From contig JBBHKE010001182.1 in assembly GCA_037447655.1 (NCBI GenBank), forward strand, positions 135,272-199,271: a stretch of DNA of 64,000 bases, written 5' to 3'. The DNA comes from Zygnema cylindricum. Taxonomy: Eukaryota; Streptophyta; Zygnematophyceae; Zygnematales; Zygnemataceae. A program made the translations under genes and the position numbers. This document shows, piece by piece, positions 21,541 to 33,372 of the stretch. Numbering within the stretch: position 1 is the first letter of the stretch; the number at the start of each line of letters is the position of its first letter. The notes beneath the pieces are model-generated. The model was not told the origin of the DNA, did not search any database, and worked only from the letters and a program-made list of their open reading frames with translations.

Positions 21541-22100
21541 TGGTGTTGTTTTTGAAATGTTAGTTTCGTGCGTACGCCACATTTTGTGCGCACGCAACGT
21601 TTCGTGCTAAGATTATTACCGGAAGTAATGTGGTTGTACAAATAGAGGTTCGAATGGATTTGTGGATTGGGGGAGTAAATGTATGAGTAAAATTAAAGGG
21701 ACGTGATGGAGTAATTGAGTGGCGCGGAATGCGTTAAGAAATGGACGGCAGATTGCGACGCGATCCGACGTGAAATATACGAAATGTACGTCGCCGGTAC
21801 AGAGCATCTAATTTGGAAAAATGTACTTTATATACGACAGGCGATGTTTATGACAAATGACGTGTACCTTATTCGTGAAAATCCTCATTTAATGCAAAAG
21901 ACGCATCTGCGGTACGGAAATGATTTTGGTTGTACTACTTTTATATTGGCAAGTGTACGTGAATTCGCTTCTCGATGACGTGGGATATTTGACGACTCAC
22001 GTGGATTTCGTTTGGATTTTGTGACCACGTGGCGCGACATCAAGGGTGTCGGCTAAGAGCTACGGTCGGCGGAAAAAGGTCGCCGTTATTTTTCAATTAG
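21541..22100 (+). repeat. Diverged relative of the 1.3-kb insertion at 36,385
   Basis: The block cgaatggatttgtggattgg and the neighbouring gtgcgtacgc and atggacggcagattgcgacg words recur in inverted orientation at about 37,400-37,660. Probably two old copies of one dispersed element, LTR or MITE. Ends are not defined. Confidence 0.45.
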
Positions 22101-23529
22101 TGGGAAAGCGAAATCACGTCAATCACACGATATATATTTTTGCACGGCCCATATTATTTGACGAGATTCGTGGAGTCTTGTTTAGTTACACGCAATGACT
22201 CAGCATACAATTTTGTTGTCGGTGTAAATATTTAGTTCAACATTGTTTTGTCCTTTTCTGAATTAATATTAGTGTACGTTTACTTAATTTGACATACTTT
22301 GAAGTATTCGGGTATATCTACATTAATTAAGGTAGTTGGTAGATAGCGTACGGATTTTATGCCTCCGTACATTCAGCAGTAAGCTCTTGTATATATTTGT
22401 AGGACTTAGTCATTTCAGGACATAGGAACTTTTTGGACCAAAACTGTTTATGATGATTTTTGGTAATTTTATCTGAGGATTACTCTCAGATCTGTTGGCA
22501 GAATTATCTGAAATTCTGCATGTGTGTTCCTCTTTGTATTGTTAATATTGTCACAGATTTTCAGGTCTATTGTGATCCTGGACTGTGTTTTAATTCATTG
22601 TGAAGTTAGCCTGTTTTATCAAAGTTCTGGCAGACTGTTTTTTCTGCAACTTTGACTAGATGATGTAATCACTCTGTTTATTATATTTGTCTGAAACTTT
22701 GTGAGATTATTCTATATCCTAAATAGTATTTGCTAATGTAGTTTCATTTTTTTTTGTTGTTTCTGTAAAATTCTGTGTTGAGTCAAAGTAGGCTGTTTTT
22801 GGGTAGTCTGTGGTGCTTCAGAGGGTAAATCCATGGCTGAAAATGGCTATGGATAACACATGGTACCCGTTTTTCTCCTTATCAAGTGGAAATCAGTTTG
22901 TAACAAATGATATACGGAGAGAAGTACGACGGCCAGTATGCCGATTTTTACACTGTGCGTCTCGAAAAGTTGAGCTCCCACCCTCGCAAAAGTGATGCCG
23001 TATGCAAAAAATGGATTTAACGGAAAAGCAACCGTATCCATGGAACGAATTAAAAACACTTGTGGGAGGAAAAACATATCTTAAAGTAAACTCCCAAAAG
23101 TACCGATGATAACCCAGCTTGGTAAACTGTATTCACATAAACGTACTAATGAAAGTCCGAATGCAAATTTTCGGATACGATATCCCTACAATTTACCATG
23201 TTTTCATATGAACTTGACCTTCTTGCTTCCAACATTTGAAGAAAATCTAGAAACCACTAGGATAAAGTCCTCAAAGAAATAAAACCACCAGTAATATAGA
23301 GAGGAAGGCACAAAAGAAGGCTCCAATTTGGACCCCAATAATAAGCGGATGGACCCATAGAAGGTGTTTTGTTTTCATTACATAATACCCTTTGCGAATC
23401 AAATCCTCCTAAAACCTCTACCACCTCTCCTTCTTGCAAAAGTGAGCCCTCTCCCTCTCATACTTCTCGTCATTTAACCCATTTGCCTGTCGAGGCCTAC
23501 CCAGGACAAACCTTTCTTGTGACGCAATA
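22101..23529. other. No gene seen
   Basis: AT-rich sequence between repeats. A short frame at 23,369-23,529 runs into the left end of Copia-1 but matches nothing recognised. Confidence 0.4.
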
Positions 23530-24573
23530 TGTAAAAATTGATGGTTCTTTTAGTATTTTCTAGGTCTAAAATGAAATGCATAAAAGAAGCCGAGGTAGTC
23601 TGTCTCTAACTTTTCTCTCCAACTCCCACATTTGTTGCAATCACTGAGAAGTTGTAGAGGAAGCTAGAGACATGGCTGCCTATGCTATCCAGAGATTTAC
23701 GGGTAATAGATGATTTATTAAAAGGGGAGGTGCCGGATCAAGGATTTGATCCTGGTGCTTGCATTCCGTTAAAGCTACCGGTAGCCAGTTGACATATCCA
23801 TTACGTTTAGGACTAGTGTTAAGTGATAGAGGGTTTAATAATAATATAAACGTTACTATATAGGCTAAATCATATAGCGGCGATTATATACGGGATACAT
23901 AGAGTCAGTTATGAAAAGTACGGATTACGATTATTGAGAAGAAACAAGTACCGCGCATTTGTTTCGATAGCGAAACAAATACCGCGCAAGTATTTATGAC
24001 GGTTACAATTGAAATTGACATTAGATCAGACGGTCAAAAAGAATGTCGAGATCCCGCAAGAGGATTTCGGCGGTTTGTGGTCACCGCTACATCGAATGAC
24101 ACGTGGCACCATAACATTGGATTTCGCCGTCTCGAAGGATTACAGAAACGAATCCGGATATGACATGTGTCGACTTTTTGGCCATGTCGTATAATGCCCG
24201 TAAAGAAAGTACACTGGCAGCTGTACTTTTTTGTACGGCACAGTAATATGATGGGTGCCGTACGTCACTAGATAGACTTTTAAAGAGAGATATGACTTAG
24301 AAAAATTTGGTAGATAGGACCCTCTCTCCCTAAGAGTTTCTGTACAAAAGGTCAACTTTGACCCTCCATAACTTACTGCTTAAGGTAGCAAACTCAAAGA
24401 TTCTTTTTGCTATTGACTCATGGGAGTCTTGCCTTCACATAGATGAAGGTGGTCACAAATTTTATCAGCTAGGGTGGCAGTTATTGTTGCTGAAACACAA
24501 AGGGGTCAAGGTTATCCTACAAACTTCTTGCAAGTTGTCAATTTTTAGTACTTATTAAGGTCTCAGTGTTGTA
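23530..24573 (+). repeat. Copia-1 5' LTR
   Basis: Begins TGTAAAAATT and ends GTTGTA, probably from GTTGCA, directly before the primer-binding site. A tRNA-like segment lies antisense at about 23,731-23,795, with gatttgatcc as its T-arm loop. Confidence 0.88.
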
Positions 24574-24588
24574 GGTTATGGGCCCACC
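24574..24588 (+). other. Copia-1 primer-binding site (half-tRNA type) containing the gag ATG
   Basis: GGTTATGGGCCCACC is the complement of the anticodon arm of initiator tRNA-Met (GGTGGGCCCATAACC in plants, from memory). It directly abuts the LTR. Drosophila copia primes from the same internal region of a cleaved initiator tRNA. The ATG at 24,578 is the complement of the CAU anticodon and opens the gag frame. Confidence 0.8.
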
Positions 24589-25500
24589 CTCTAGGGTACC
24601 CATTTTTAATGGAATTGGCTTCATAAACAGGGAAAATATAATGAAAGGAGATCTATGCGAGAAAAGGTTCTGGGGGATAGTGAGTGGACGAGTGGAGCGT
24701 CCACAAGTCTTGGAACCCCTCCACGGTTTGGAGGAAGCTAATTCACCAAGAAAGCATATCCATATTTAACCGAGGAGAAAAAGGAAGGGGAGGTGGTGGA
24801 CAAAGGTAAGGAGAAGGAGACGACCACAGTAAAAGGAACTGATTCGACATTCATGTCACGTATTCCGAGGAAGGAGGAGAATGATACTGATACTTGGGAC
24901 TTGAACAATATGGCGACAAAGCACTTTATCTTGCGCCATCTTTCTCAACGGCTTACATCTCCTCATTTGCAGGTAGAAAGGGCATTCGATATTTAGATGG
25001 CTCTTCTACAGATGTACCGAAGTGGTACGATTCAACAACAACAATTGGCTGATAAAAAAATTAAAGAGTATGTACACAAAGGGGGGAAGATGTTGGATTT
25101 TTGCAATGGGCTTACTACAGTTTTCATGGAGCTAGAGAGTGCTGGAAAAGAATTTAGTGAAAAAGAAAATGTTAACTGTTTACTGATGAAGTTACCCAAT
25201 GAGTTCGATAAACATAGTCAACCGTGTGCAAGACTTGTCGGACTGAAGGTGAATATAAAACTCAGTGGTAGGGATGATTCCTGTTAAGGAGAATAAGATT
25301 GAGATTCGAAGGGGAGGAAAAAGTGGGCAAGCCTTGGCAACTGGAACGGATTGGAGGAACAACGATTCCCGGAAACTGGTCGGAAATTACGGAGGAGGGG
25401 AGTAGAAAAATCAGTTATACGAGTTCGAACCAAGGGCTCCCATGGGGTTATGTCATTTTTGTAGGAAATCAAAGCACTATATGGTGGAGTGCACTAAGCT
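24578..25500 (+). pseudogene. Copia-1 gag
   Basis: Starts at the ATG inside the primer site (MGPPSRVPIFNG). It continues with frame changes through a gag core at 24,997-25,287 (ending FMELESAGKEF then LLMKLPNEFDK) to an intact CCHC knuckle, CHFCRKSKHYMVEC, at 25,451-25,492. PIFNG and the LP...F spacing are typical of copia gag. Stops and shifts break it into at least four pieces. Confidence 0.78.
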
Positions 25501-26830
25501 AACCAAGCTTCGGTTAAAGGAGGGGCAAACCGGTGGAACTCCGAGAGGAAAGAAAAATGCCCTTGTTAGACAGGTACATGAGGTGGAATCCGAAGACAAG
25601 GACGATAAGCTCCTATTAGATAAGCAGTTGGAGGCACAAAACGAGGTCGAAATTCCACGAAAGCAGAAATGTGTTTTTGGTGGACTGAAAGGTGACGCAG
25701 GCTGAATTAAAGATTGAGGTGCCTCCATGCACATGTGTAAGGATAAACACGTGTTCACTAAGATAAAAAAGATTCCCACCGTAGAGATAGAGTACGACGA
25801 TGGGAGGATAGTCACTACTACTCTTGTAAGATCGGTAGATCTGAAAGTTTTAGTATAAGAAGAGACATCCATAGTTACATTCTCCGATGTATTGTTTATT
25901 CCGAAGTTGAACAAAAACCTCATCTCTACGTCTGTATTAGATGATAAGGGTTTTTATACTAGCACTAGGAAAGGAGTCTTTACTACAAGTTTTGAGGAGG
26001 AAGTTTATTTCACTGTTTTTAAAGGTAGCCAAGGGATGTTTAGGCTGAATTTAAGCAATGAAAAGAAGAAACTTTATTGTGCTGGTGATCATGATTTATT
26101 GATATGGCATAAGAGGCCTAGGCATGTGAATCCAAATAAGTTAAGAGAGATGAAGAGGATGGGAGTGGTTGAAGGGATTCAATTCGGTGAGAGTGGGAAT
26201 CTAAGTGATTGAAGTGGATGTGCTCAACTTAAAGCACACAGGTTACCTTTTCCCAACACAACTTCCTATAAGGGAGACAAAATTCTAGCATTAGTACACA
26301 TAGATATTTGGGGACCTACCAAAGTGCCCTTACCAGGGGAGAAGAGATTTATTAGGACTATCACTAATGATAGGTCACGGTATTCCCGGGTGTAATTTTT
26401 GAAAACCAAGTCACAAGCTCAGGAATGTTTTAGACAATTTAAAGCATGGAGCAAAAAACTCCATGAAACTCCAATCAAGAGAGTAAAGAGTGACAATGGT
26501 GGAGAGTATACTTCTAACCAATTTGAGGATTTTATGAGGGAAGATGGAGTCCATCACCAAAAGACAGTTCCAAAATACCCAGAACAAAATGGGGTAGCTG
26601 AAATGTTAAATAGGACACCTAGTGATAGTGCTAGAAGTATAATGTCAGATAAATAGATAGGAAAAAGATTTTGGGCAGAAGTAATGAACTGTGCTAATTA
26701 CCTTTTAAATAGAGTTCTTACTTCAGTTATAAAAAGTCAAACACCTTAAGAGAGATGGACCGGTCTAAAATCAGACATATCTCACTTAAAGGTTTTCGCC
26801 AGTCAAGTATTCAATCTAGATACAGATCGG
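25501..26830 (+). pseudogene. Copia-1 protease and integrase
   Basis: The protease active site near 25,705-25,725 is damaged by stops; the GASMHMCKDK that follows is intact. The pre-integrase zinc region keeps IWHKR and a CAQLKAHRLPF-like end. Integrase retains its three acidic residues in HIDIWGP, KSDNGGEYTS and PEQNGVAE. At least five stop codons interrupt the frame, including one at 26,392-26,397. Confidence 0.83.
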
Positions 26831-26835
26831 TCTAA

Positions 26836-28890
26836 TTGGAGCTAGATCCAGCAAGAAAACTAGGATACTTATTTGGATATGATGAGGATGTAAAAGGATA
26901 CAGAGTTTATGATTTGAAAAGGGAAGATATAATCTTAGTAAAGCATCTAGTAGTTATCGATGAAGGAAAGTCTGTGGATCCCTTCAAGTATACAAAGTCA
27001 GTAAAAATCAGATTTGCGACAGAGAATTCCGATGACTTTGAGCTTCCTAACTATCGAGGTTTTAAAGAAGATGACATTCTTGCAAGTGCAAATCAGACCG
27101 AAAAGGACTCGGCTGCGGAAACTCCAGTGACAACTCTACCCAAAGCAGATGACGTAGTGGAAATTGATTCAGAATTAAGGGACAGGGGAGAAGCCGAGAT
27201 TGTTCGAAAGAACCCACGAGAAACATCTATTCTGGCCAAAGATTTAGAGGGGGGAAGGAGAAGTAGCAAAAGGTTACAACAAAAACAGGTTAATAACAAG
27301 GTAACAAAACTATCTCATCAAGATGAACCTTAGACTTATGGGGAGGCGATAACATGTCTAGAAAAGATTCGGTGGAAGACAACCATCAATGATGAGATGG
27401 CCTCAATTATGGCAGCCGATACTTAGGAGCAGGTGGATTGTCCACCTAACCGAAAATCAATCGATTGTAAGTGGGTGTTCAAATTAAAATTGAACCCGGA
27501 TAACACCATTGAGCGTTACAAAGCTCAACTAGAGGCAAAAGGATTTACACAAAAAGAAGGAATCGACTGCGAGGAAACCTTTGCCCCAATCGTCTGATTT
27601 CCCTCCGTCCGCATACTTCTCACTCTAGCAATAGCGAAAGACATGGAGGTGCACCAGATGGACATCAACACAACCTTTTAGCATGGATTATTGGAAGAGG
27701 AGATCTTCATGCGACAACCCGAAAGATTTGTTGAGGAAGGAGAGGAGAGTAAGGTATGCCGACTAAATAAATCTCTTTATGGCTTGGAACAGGCTCCTCG
27801 ACAGTGGAATAAGAAGCTTGATGAGTTTCTTACTGGTTTGGGATATATCCGGATCATCCCAAATCACTCAATCTGTATTTTTGAAGATGAGGAAGGTGTT
27901 ATATTTATTACAATTTATGTTGATGATTTGCTTGCTTTAAGTAAATAAATAGAAAAAAGAAATAAACTCAAAACCGATCTTAAGGGGAGATTTGAAATGA
28001 AAGATATGGGGGAAGCAAAAAATATTTTGGGAATTCAAGTAGAAAGATACCAAGAAAGAAAGATTTTAATGTTGACTCAAAAGAAAGCAATAAGGAACAT
28101 GTTGGAAAAATTTCAGATGGATAAAGCTGATAGTTATACATTTCCAATGGAATTAAAAAAGGGAGTGAGGGGAGTGAGGAAGAAGGAGTCATAGTCTTAG
28201 ACGAGGAATTAAGTCCTGAAGAACAAAAGTTCATGTAGACTATTCCTTACGGGCAAGTAGTGGGAAGCCTAATCTATTTTATGAATTCTACCCGTCCAGA
28301 TTTAGCTGCATCTGTAGGTGTGCTGAGTAAAAGTCTAAATGCTCCCACTTAGAGGGATTGGGAGGTAGCTAAGAGAGTCCTTAGATATTTGATAGGAACT
28401 AGGAATCTATGACTGCATTTGGGTGGGGAGAATACTGACATCGCTACTAGGAGTGATGCCTGTTATGGTGATGCTCGGATGAGGGGATGTACTTCTGGAT
28501 ATGTATTATATGTGGGTGATGGGGCTTTTTGTTGGAGTAGCAAACATCAAAAGGTTATTGCTCAGTCCACTATGGAGGCAAAAATATGGCCTCTTGCTCT
28601 GTGATAAAAAAATTGATGTGGGTCAAGTCTTTGCTAGGTGAGCTAAGTTACCTTAAGAGTGGTGTGTCGATAAATTTTGTGATAATCAAGCAGCAATCGC
28701 TATTTCTCCCAATCCTAAGCCAAAAACATGGACATTAGAATTAACTTTGTTGGAGAGAAAGTAGAAAACAAAATAACCAGTTTAGAGTACTGACGAGATA
28801 TCTAGATGGTAGCAGATAGGATGACCAAACTTGTACCTTCCCATAAGCTAATTTTTTTGTAGGGAGAAGTGTGGTATGAAATTAAATATT
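26836..28890 (+). pseudogene. Copia-1 reverse transcriptase and RNase H
   Basis: A linker with DDFELPNYRG leads into copia RT ([35 protein letters not shown], catalytic YVDDLLALSK near 27,917-27,940). RNase H follows (RSDACYGDARMRGCTSGYVL) and becomes badly broken after about 28,190. There are stops in nearly every 200-bp interval. Closest relative in the window is Copia-3. Confidence 0.87.
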
Positions 28891-28909
28891 AACTAGAAAA
28901 TAACGGGAG

Positions 28910-29956
28910 TGTAGAAATTGATGATTCTTTTAGTATTTTCTAGGTCTAAAATGAAATGCAGAAAATAAGCCGTGGCAGTCTGTCTCTAACTCTTCTCTCC
29001 AACTCCCACACTTGTTCTAGTCACTGAGAAGTTGAAAAGGAAGCTAGAGCCATGGCTACCTATGATATCCAAAGATTTACGCGTAATAGATTAGTTAATT
29101 TGCGGGTAGTAGAATAGTTGATATACTAAAAGTAGAGTTGTTGGATCCAGGATTTGATCCTAGTACTTGCGGTCTATTAAAGCTGTCGGTAGCCGGTTGA
29201 CTTATCTATATGGTTTAGTACTAGTGTTAAGTGATGTAGGATTTAATAATTATATAAACGTTACCACGTAGGCTAATTCATTTAACGACGATTATATACG
29301 GAAAACATAGAGTCAGTTATGAAAAGTACAGATTATGAGTACTAAAAATGCATTTGTTTCGATAGCGAAAAAAATTCCGCGCAAGTATTTATGATGATTT
29401 CGAGTGACATCCACATTCTATCGGACGACCAGAAAGAATGCCGAGATCGCGAAAGAGGATTTTGGCTGTTTGTGGTTCGGATGACACGTGGCACCATGAC
29501 ATTGGATTTCGGCCACTCCAAAGATTACAGAAACGAATCCGGATATGACATGTGTTGACTTTTTGGCCATGTCGTACAATGATCGTACAAAAAGTATACT
29601 GGCATTGTACCTTTCTTTACGGCACAGTAAAGTGATTGGCGACGTACGACACTTGATAGAGTTTTAGAGAGAGATAGGACTCAGAAAAATTTGGTAGATA
29701 AGACGCTCTCTCCCAAAGAGCTTTTGAACAAAAGGACAACTTTGACCCTACATAGCCTATTGCTCGAGGAGCAAACTCAGAGATTCTTTTTGCTATCGAC
29801 TAAGGGGAGTCTTGCCTTCACAAGGATGAAGGTGGTTAGAGGCTTTATCAGCCAGGGTGGCAGATATTTTTGCTGAAAAACAAAGGGGTCAGGGTTATCC
29901 CAGAGTCTTCTAGCAAGTTGTCCATTCTGAGTGCCTATGGAGGTCTCAGAGTTGCA
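28910..29956 (+). repeat. Copia-1 3' LTR
   Basis: Begins TGTAGAAATT just after the purine run AACGGGAG and ends GAGTTGCA at 29,956. The tRNA-like segment recurs at about 29,140-29,200. Confidence 0.85.
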
Positions 29957-30453
29957 ATCTCAATCTTGTAGGGGAGGTAGTTAGGAGAGAGATATATCAC
30001 TAAAAATAGAGACAATACAGATGGAGAAATTGAAACTGAAAAGTTTACGTATACGACCTTGGAAAAAATGGCTAAACCTTGCAAAGAATTGTTCAATACA
30101 GATAAGACGATGGTGAGGAAAAGACCAAGAGTGATGGAGAGGGTAGTAATTAGGGAGAGGTTCTTGGCCTCATCCTCATGTTTTTTAAGATACCTACAAA
30201 ACCCAGACAACCCATTTCAACTCAGTAAAATCATTTTTAAAATTGGACCATAAATTACTCTAGATAGCATTGGCTGTACTGATCAAGAAAGATAAACAAT
30301 GATATTATTTAGTTTAGCTCTATGTGGAATAGATTTTTTTATAAAACCCATTTTAATAGAAGTGTCGCGAATGGCAGGAATTGACAAGAATACTGATGAA
30401 ATTAGTTCAATATACACCTATTGCCGCTTAGATCATACTCATAGGAAACGTAC
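29957..30453. other. Stretch between Copia-1 and Copia-2, unassigned
   Basis: A plus-strand reading with few stops (about 30,020-30,510) gives phrases such as YLQNPDNPFQLSK and VSRMAGIDKNTDEISS, which look protein-like but match no family I recognise. It could be a host-gene or element fragment into which Copia-1 or Copia-2 inserted. Evidence is weak. Confidence 0.3.
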
Positions 30454-30961
30454 TGTTGACCTTGATCAAACATTTCGAGTGACTAGGAAGATTCCTAAGA
30501 CCACGTGCACCTAATCATATTAACAAGGTGGGAAGAGTAAGGGCATTCACATGTAGTAAAGCATAGATTAGATAGACGATCAACAAGTAGATTCCATTAT
30601 AATAGAAAATGAATACAATGGTATTGAAAGGACAATGTTCGGTAATAAACAGATTGTGAATGCTAAAAATTGCCAAGCTTGATTTGTCTGTGAATGATAA
30701 TTCTTGCTGCTTGTCCTATGCTGTTTATTCTAATGCAAACAAAAGCAACTAAGTGGCGGTCGAATGATTAAGTGCCAAATGTACAATCCTGCTGACAATA
30801 ATGCATCGTGAAAACGTCCGCACGTCTGCCTAGCACCTGATTTAATGTTCCCAACGTGAAATTGATAATGATGTTGTGGTGATATGACTTCGTGGTGCCA
30901 ATGAAGTCATACGGAAGAATGATGCACGAAATAATCGTCGGGAATCGCACTTAAAACAATA
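30454..30961 (-). repeat. Copia-2 3' LTR
   Basis: Plus strand starts TGTTGACCTTGATC, as does the 5' copy at 43,640. On the minus strand it is preceded by the purine run GAGTGGGAG, giving the inner border at about 30,961. It lacks about 60 bp found in the 5' LTR at about 43,710-43,770. Confidence 0.82.
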
Positions 30962-31432
30962 CTCCCACTCGATTCAAAGGGCGATATAAAAATTTCCGAT
31001 GATTAAAACTTCGTTTGACCGTGAACGTTCATAGTAATGGTCCACGGTCCACTTTGGTAAATCCCGATGGCGAACAACCGAAATCTTTGCCGTATATCAA
31101 TAGAATATAAACTTACGTGCGTCACTTCAAATAACATGTAAGTTTCGTCGTCAATTCCAAAAAAAAAAGTCGTCCGTACAGGACCGTTTAAAATCACCAT
31201 TAACACCTGTGGCGTGAATTGAATGCCAAGTATAAAATCAGGACCATTTCAATTTAACGCACCAGTTGTAACGCTATGATTCAATCGTGAAGATTCAAAG
31301 TGTGTGCGGCTGGTGCCAACGTGAGGATGCAACCTCGTTCATCGAAATCCAATGTTGGAGGATCTTCCTCCAATAGAGTCGCTGCAAAGCGACTGTGATC
31401 TTGCCGAGGTTCGGGAAAGTGCTCCAAGTACT
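30962..31432 (-). other. Copia-2 3' untranslated stretch
   Basis: About 470 bp between the end of RNase H and the LTR. No domain recognised on either strand. Confidence 0.4.
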
Positions 31433-32156
31433 TTAGGCGCTTGCGTCTTCCACTCCTCCTATTTTCCTTTTCTTGCTTTCCTTCGATGCACCCAAATTAG
31501 GCTCCTCTTCTTCCTCCATAGGGTTTGCTCCTTTCGCTTTGGAGAGTCCTGCTTTGTCTGCACAAAGTAGCAATTTTTCTTTTCCAATAGCCTTTGTGAG
31601 CATGTCGGCTGCGTTCTTGTTGTCTGGCAGGTACTCTAATGCCACGGCTTTAGCAATTATTGTGTCCCTAATGAAGTGGTACCGCATATCAATGTGTTTG
31701 GCCTTAGGATGGTTAATAGGATTTTTGATCAGAGCTAAGCAACTATGGTTGTCCGTATAAATAGTGGTCTTGGTTTTCTGTATGAACCCTAGCTCGTTCA
31801 TAAATGCTCTGAGCCATAAGACCTCTTTCACTGTGGCGGCGGCTGCCATGTACTCCGCCTCCATTGTTGAAAATGCCATTGTTTTCTAGAGTTTATTGCT
31901 CCAGCTCACGTACCTATCGCCAATGTTTACCAGGTTTCTTGTGGTTGATTTTCTGCTTTTAACATCCCCTCCACAGTCAGAGTATGTGAATGGATCAATT
32001 TTGATGCTTTCCTGAGTTCCCTCAAGGGTTAGAGTGTAGTCGAATGTCTCATTGAGGTATTTGAGTACTCTTTTTGTTGCTAACCAATGTTGTTTCCTTG
32101 GCTTGTTTAGGAATCGGCTGAGGATTCCAATGGCAGTGGCGATATCCGGACGTTTA
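31433..32156 (-). pseudogene. Copia-2 RNase H, C-terminal part
   Basis: An open frame at 31,879-31,433 reads the copia RNase H end: AFSTMEAEYMAAAATVKEV, IYTDNHSCLALIKNP, KHIDMRYHFIRD and a LPDNKNAADMLTK tail. Upstream to 32,151 the frame continues with damage to KRPDIATA, where the solo LTR interrupts it. Joining across 32,157-33,372 restores the usual NC-K-RPDIA junction. Confidence 0.85.
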
Positions 32157-33367
32157 TGTTGATATTTGAGTATTTTATAGGTCTGTATTAGGATAGAAAA
32201 AAGAGCTGAGGCGGTCTGCCTCTAACTCCCCTATCCAAGCCCCCACACTTGTTGTAGTCACTGAAGGCTGGATAGGGAGCTAGAGCCATGGCTGCCTAGG
32301 CTCTCTAGAGAAGACAGGAGGAGAATTAGGTAGACTTACCGAAAGTGAGCTGCCGGACGCAGGAATTGATCCTGGTACCTGCCGTCCGTCAACCTGCATT
32401 AGACGTTAGCTCTAGCCGTTAAGTCTAAGAATGATATTACGATATATACGGTTTGATAAATATATAAATCTTTGTATGTAGATAAATCCGTTTAACGGCT
32501 TATAGATACTTTGTACATAGATACAGTTTGATTTAGTACGAAGTACCGTATGGGGACAGAACGGATACCGCGCATTTGTTTCGATAGCAAAACAAATACC
32601 GCGCATTTGTTTCGATAGCGAAACGAATACCGCGCGTCGAATTTCAGCGGCTAGGATTATAGCCGGTTTTGATCGGAAGGCCGCGATAGGCGCCGCGATC
32701 ACGGAAATGTACTTTTGGCGTTTTACGGTCTTTGCCACGTCAGATAACACGTGGCGTAATAACATTGGATTACGGGAATTCCGGAGATTACAGGAGCTAA
32801 TCCTGATTTGACACGTGTCGACATTTTGGCCATGTCGTACAATGGCCGTACAGAAAGTACACCGGCACCTGTACTTTTCAGTACGATACAGTAATTTGAT
32901 TGGTGCCGTACTTCAGTAGATAGAGTTTTAGAGAGGGAATAGGACTTAGAAAATTTTGGGTAGGCAGCTGCCTCTCCCAGAGAGCACTCTGTATAAATGG
33001 CAAACTTTGGCCAGCCATATCTATCAATTTACTTGACCATTTTCAGTGATTCTTTTTGCTGCGGACTCAGGGGAGTCCAGGCTACACAGAGGTGTAGTCG
33101 GTCAGAGTTTTTGTCTGCCAGGGTGGCTGTGTTTCTAAGGGAAAGTCAAAGTGGGTGAATGTGTCCAAATCTCATATTCTAACTTTGCATTCTGTGGTGG
33201 AACTGAGCACACAGAAAGTGTTATTTCACAGGGGTGAATCTATATTGGGGTTCTGACTGTCAAGGGGTCAGTCATTTGGGTTTATATCATCTTGGAGTCG
33301 GCACTATCTAGATTAGCTTCTTTTGGATCTGCATACTCTGAGGGCCAATGGAGGTCTCAGAGTTTCA
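32157..33367 (+). mobile_element. Solo LTR (1.2 kb) inside Copia-2 RT/RNase H
   Basis: Begins TGTTGATATT, ends GAGTTTCA, flanked by a perfect 5-bp duplication gttta (32,152-32,156 and 33,368-33,372). It is a diverged relative of the Copia-1/Copia-3 LTR: same order of blocks, shared tgacacgtgtcgac and ggaggtctcagag words, and a tRNA-like antisense segment at about 32,350-32,428. A solo LTR is what remains after recombination between the two LTRs of an inserted element. Confidence 0.93.
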
Positions 33368-33372
33368 GTTTA

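Larger units (their letters stand above)
23530..29956 (+). mobile_element. Copia-1: Ty1/copia retrotransposon, decayed
   Basis: LTRs at 23,530-24,573 and 28,910-29,956 (about 1,045 bp each, roughly 90% alike by eye) start TGTARAAATT. The 5' LTR is followed at once by an initiator-tRNA-Met half-tRNA primer site, and the 3' LTR is preceded by the purine tract AACGGGAG. Internal order is gag-protease-integrase-RT-RNase H, diagnostic of copia. More than a dozen in-frame stops and several shifts show it is old. No exact target duplication is left (caata on the left, atctc or caatc on the right). Confidence 0.92.

Noticed and set aside
29957-30453. Host coding exon between Copia-1 and Copia-2
   Set aside because: The reading is protein-like but no family, splice sites or start could be supported.
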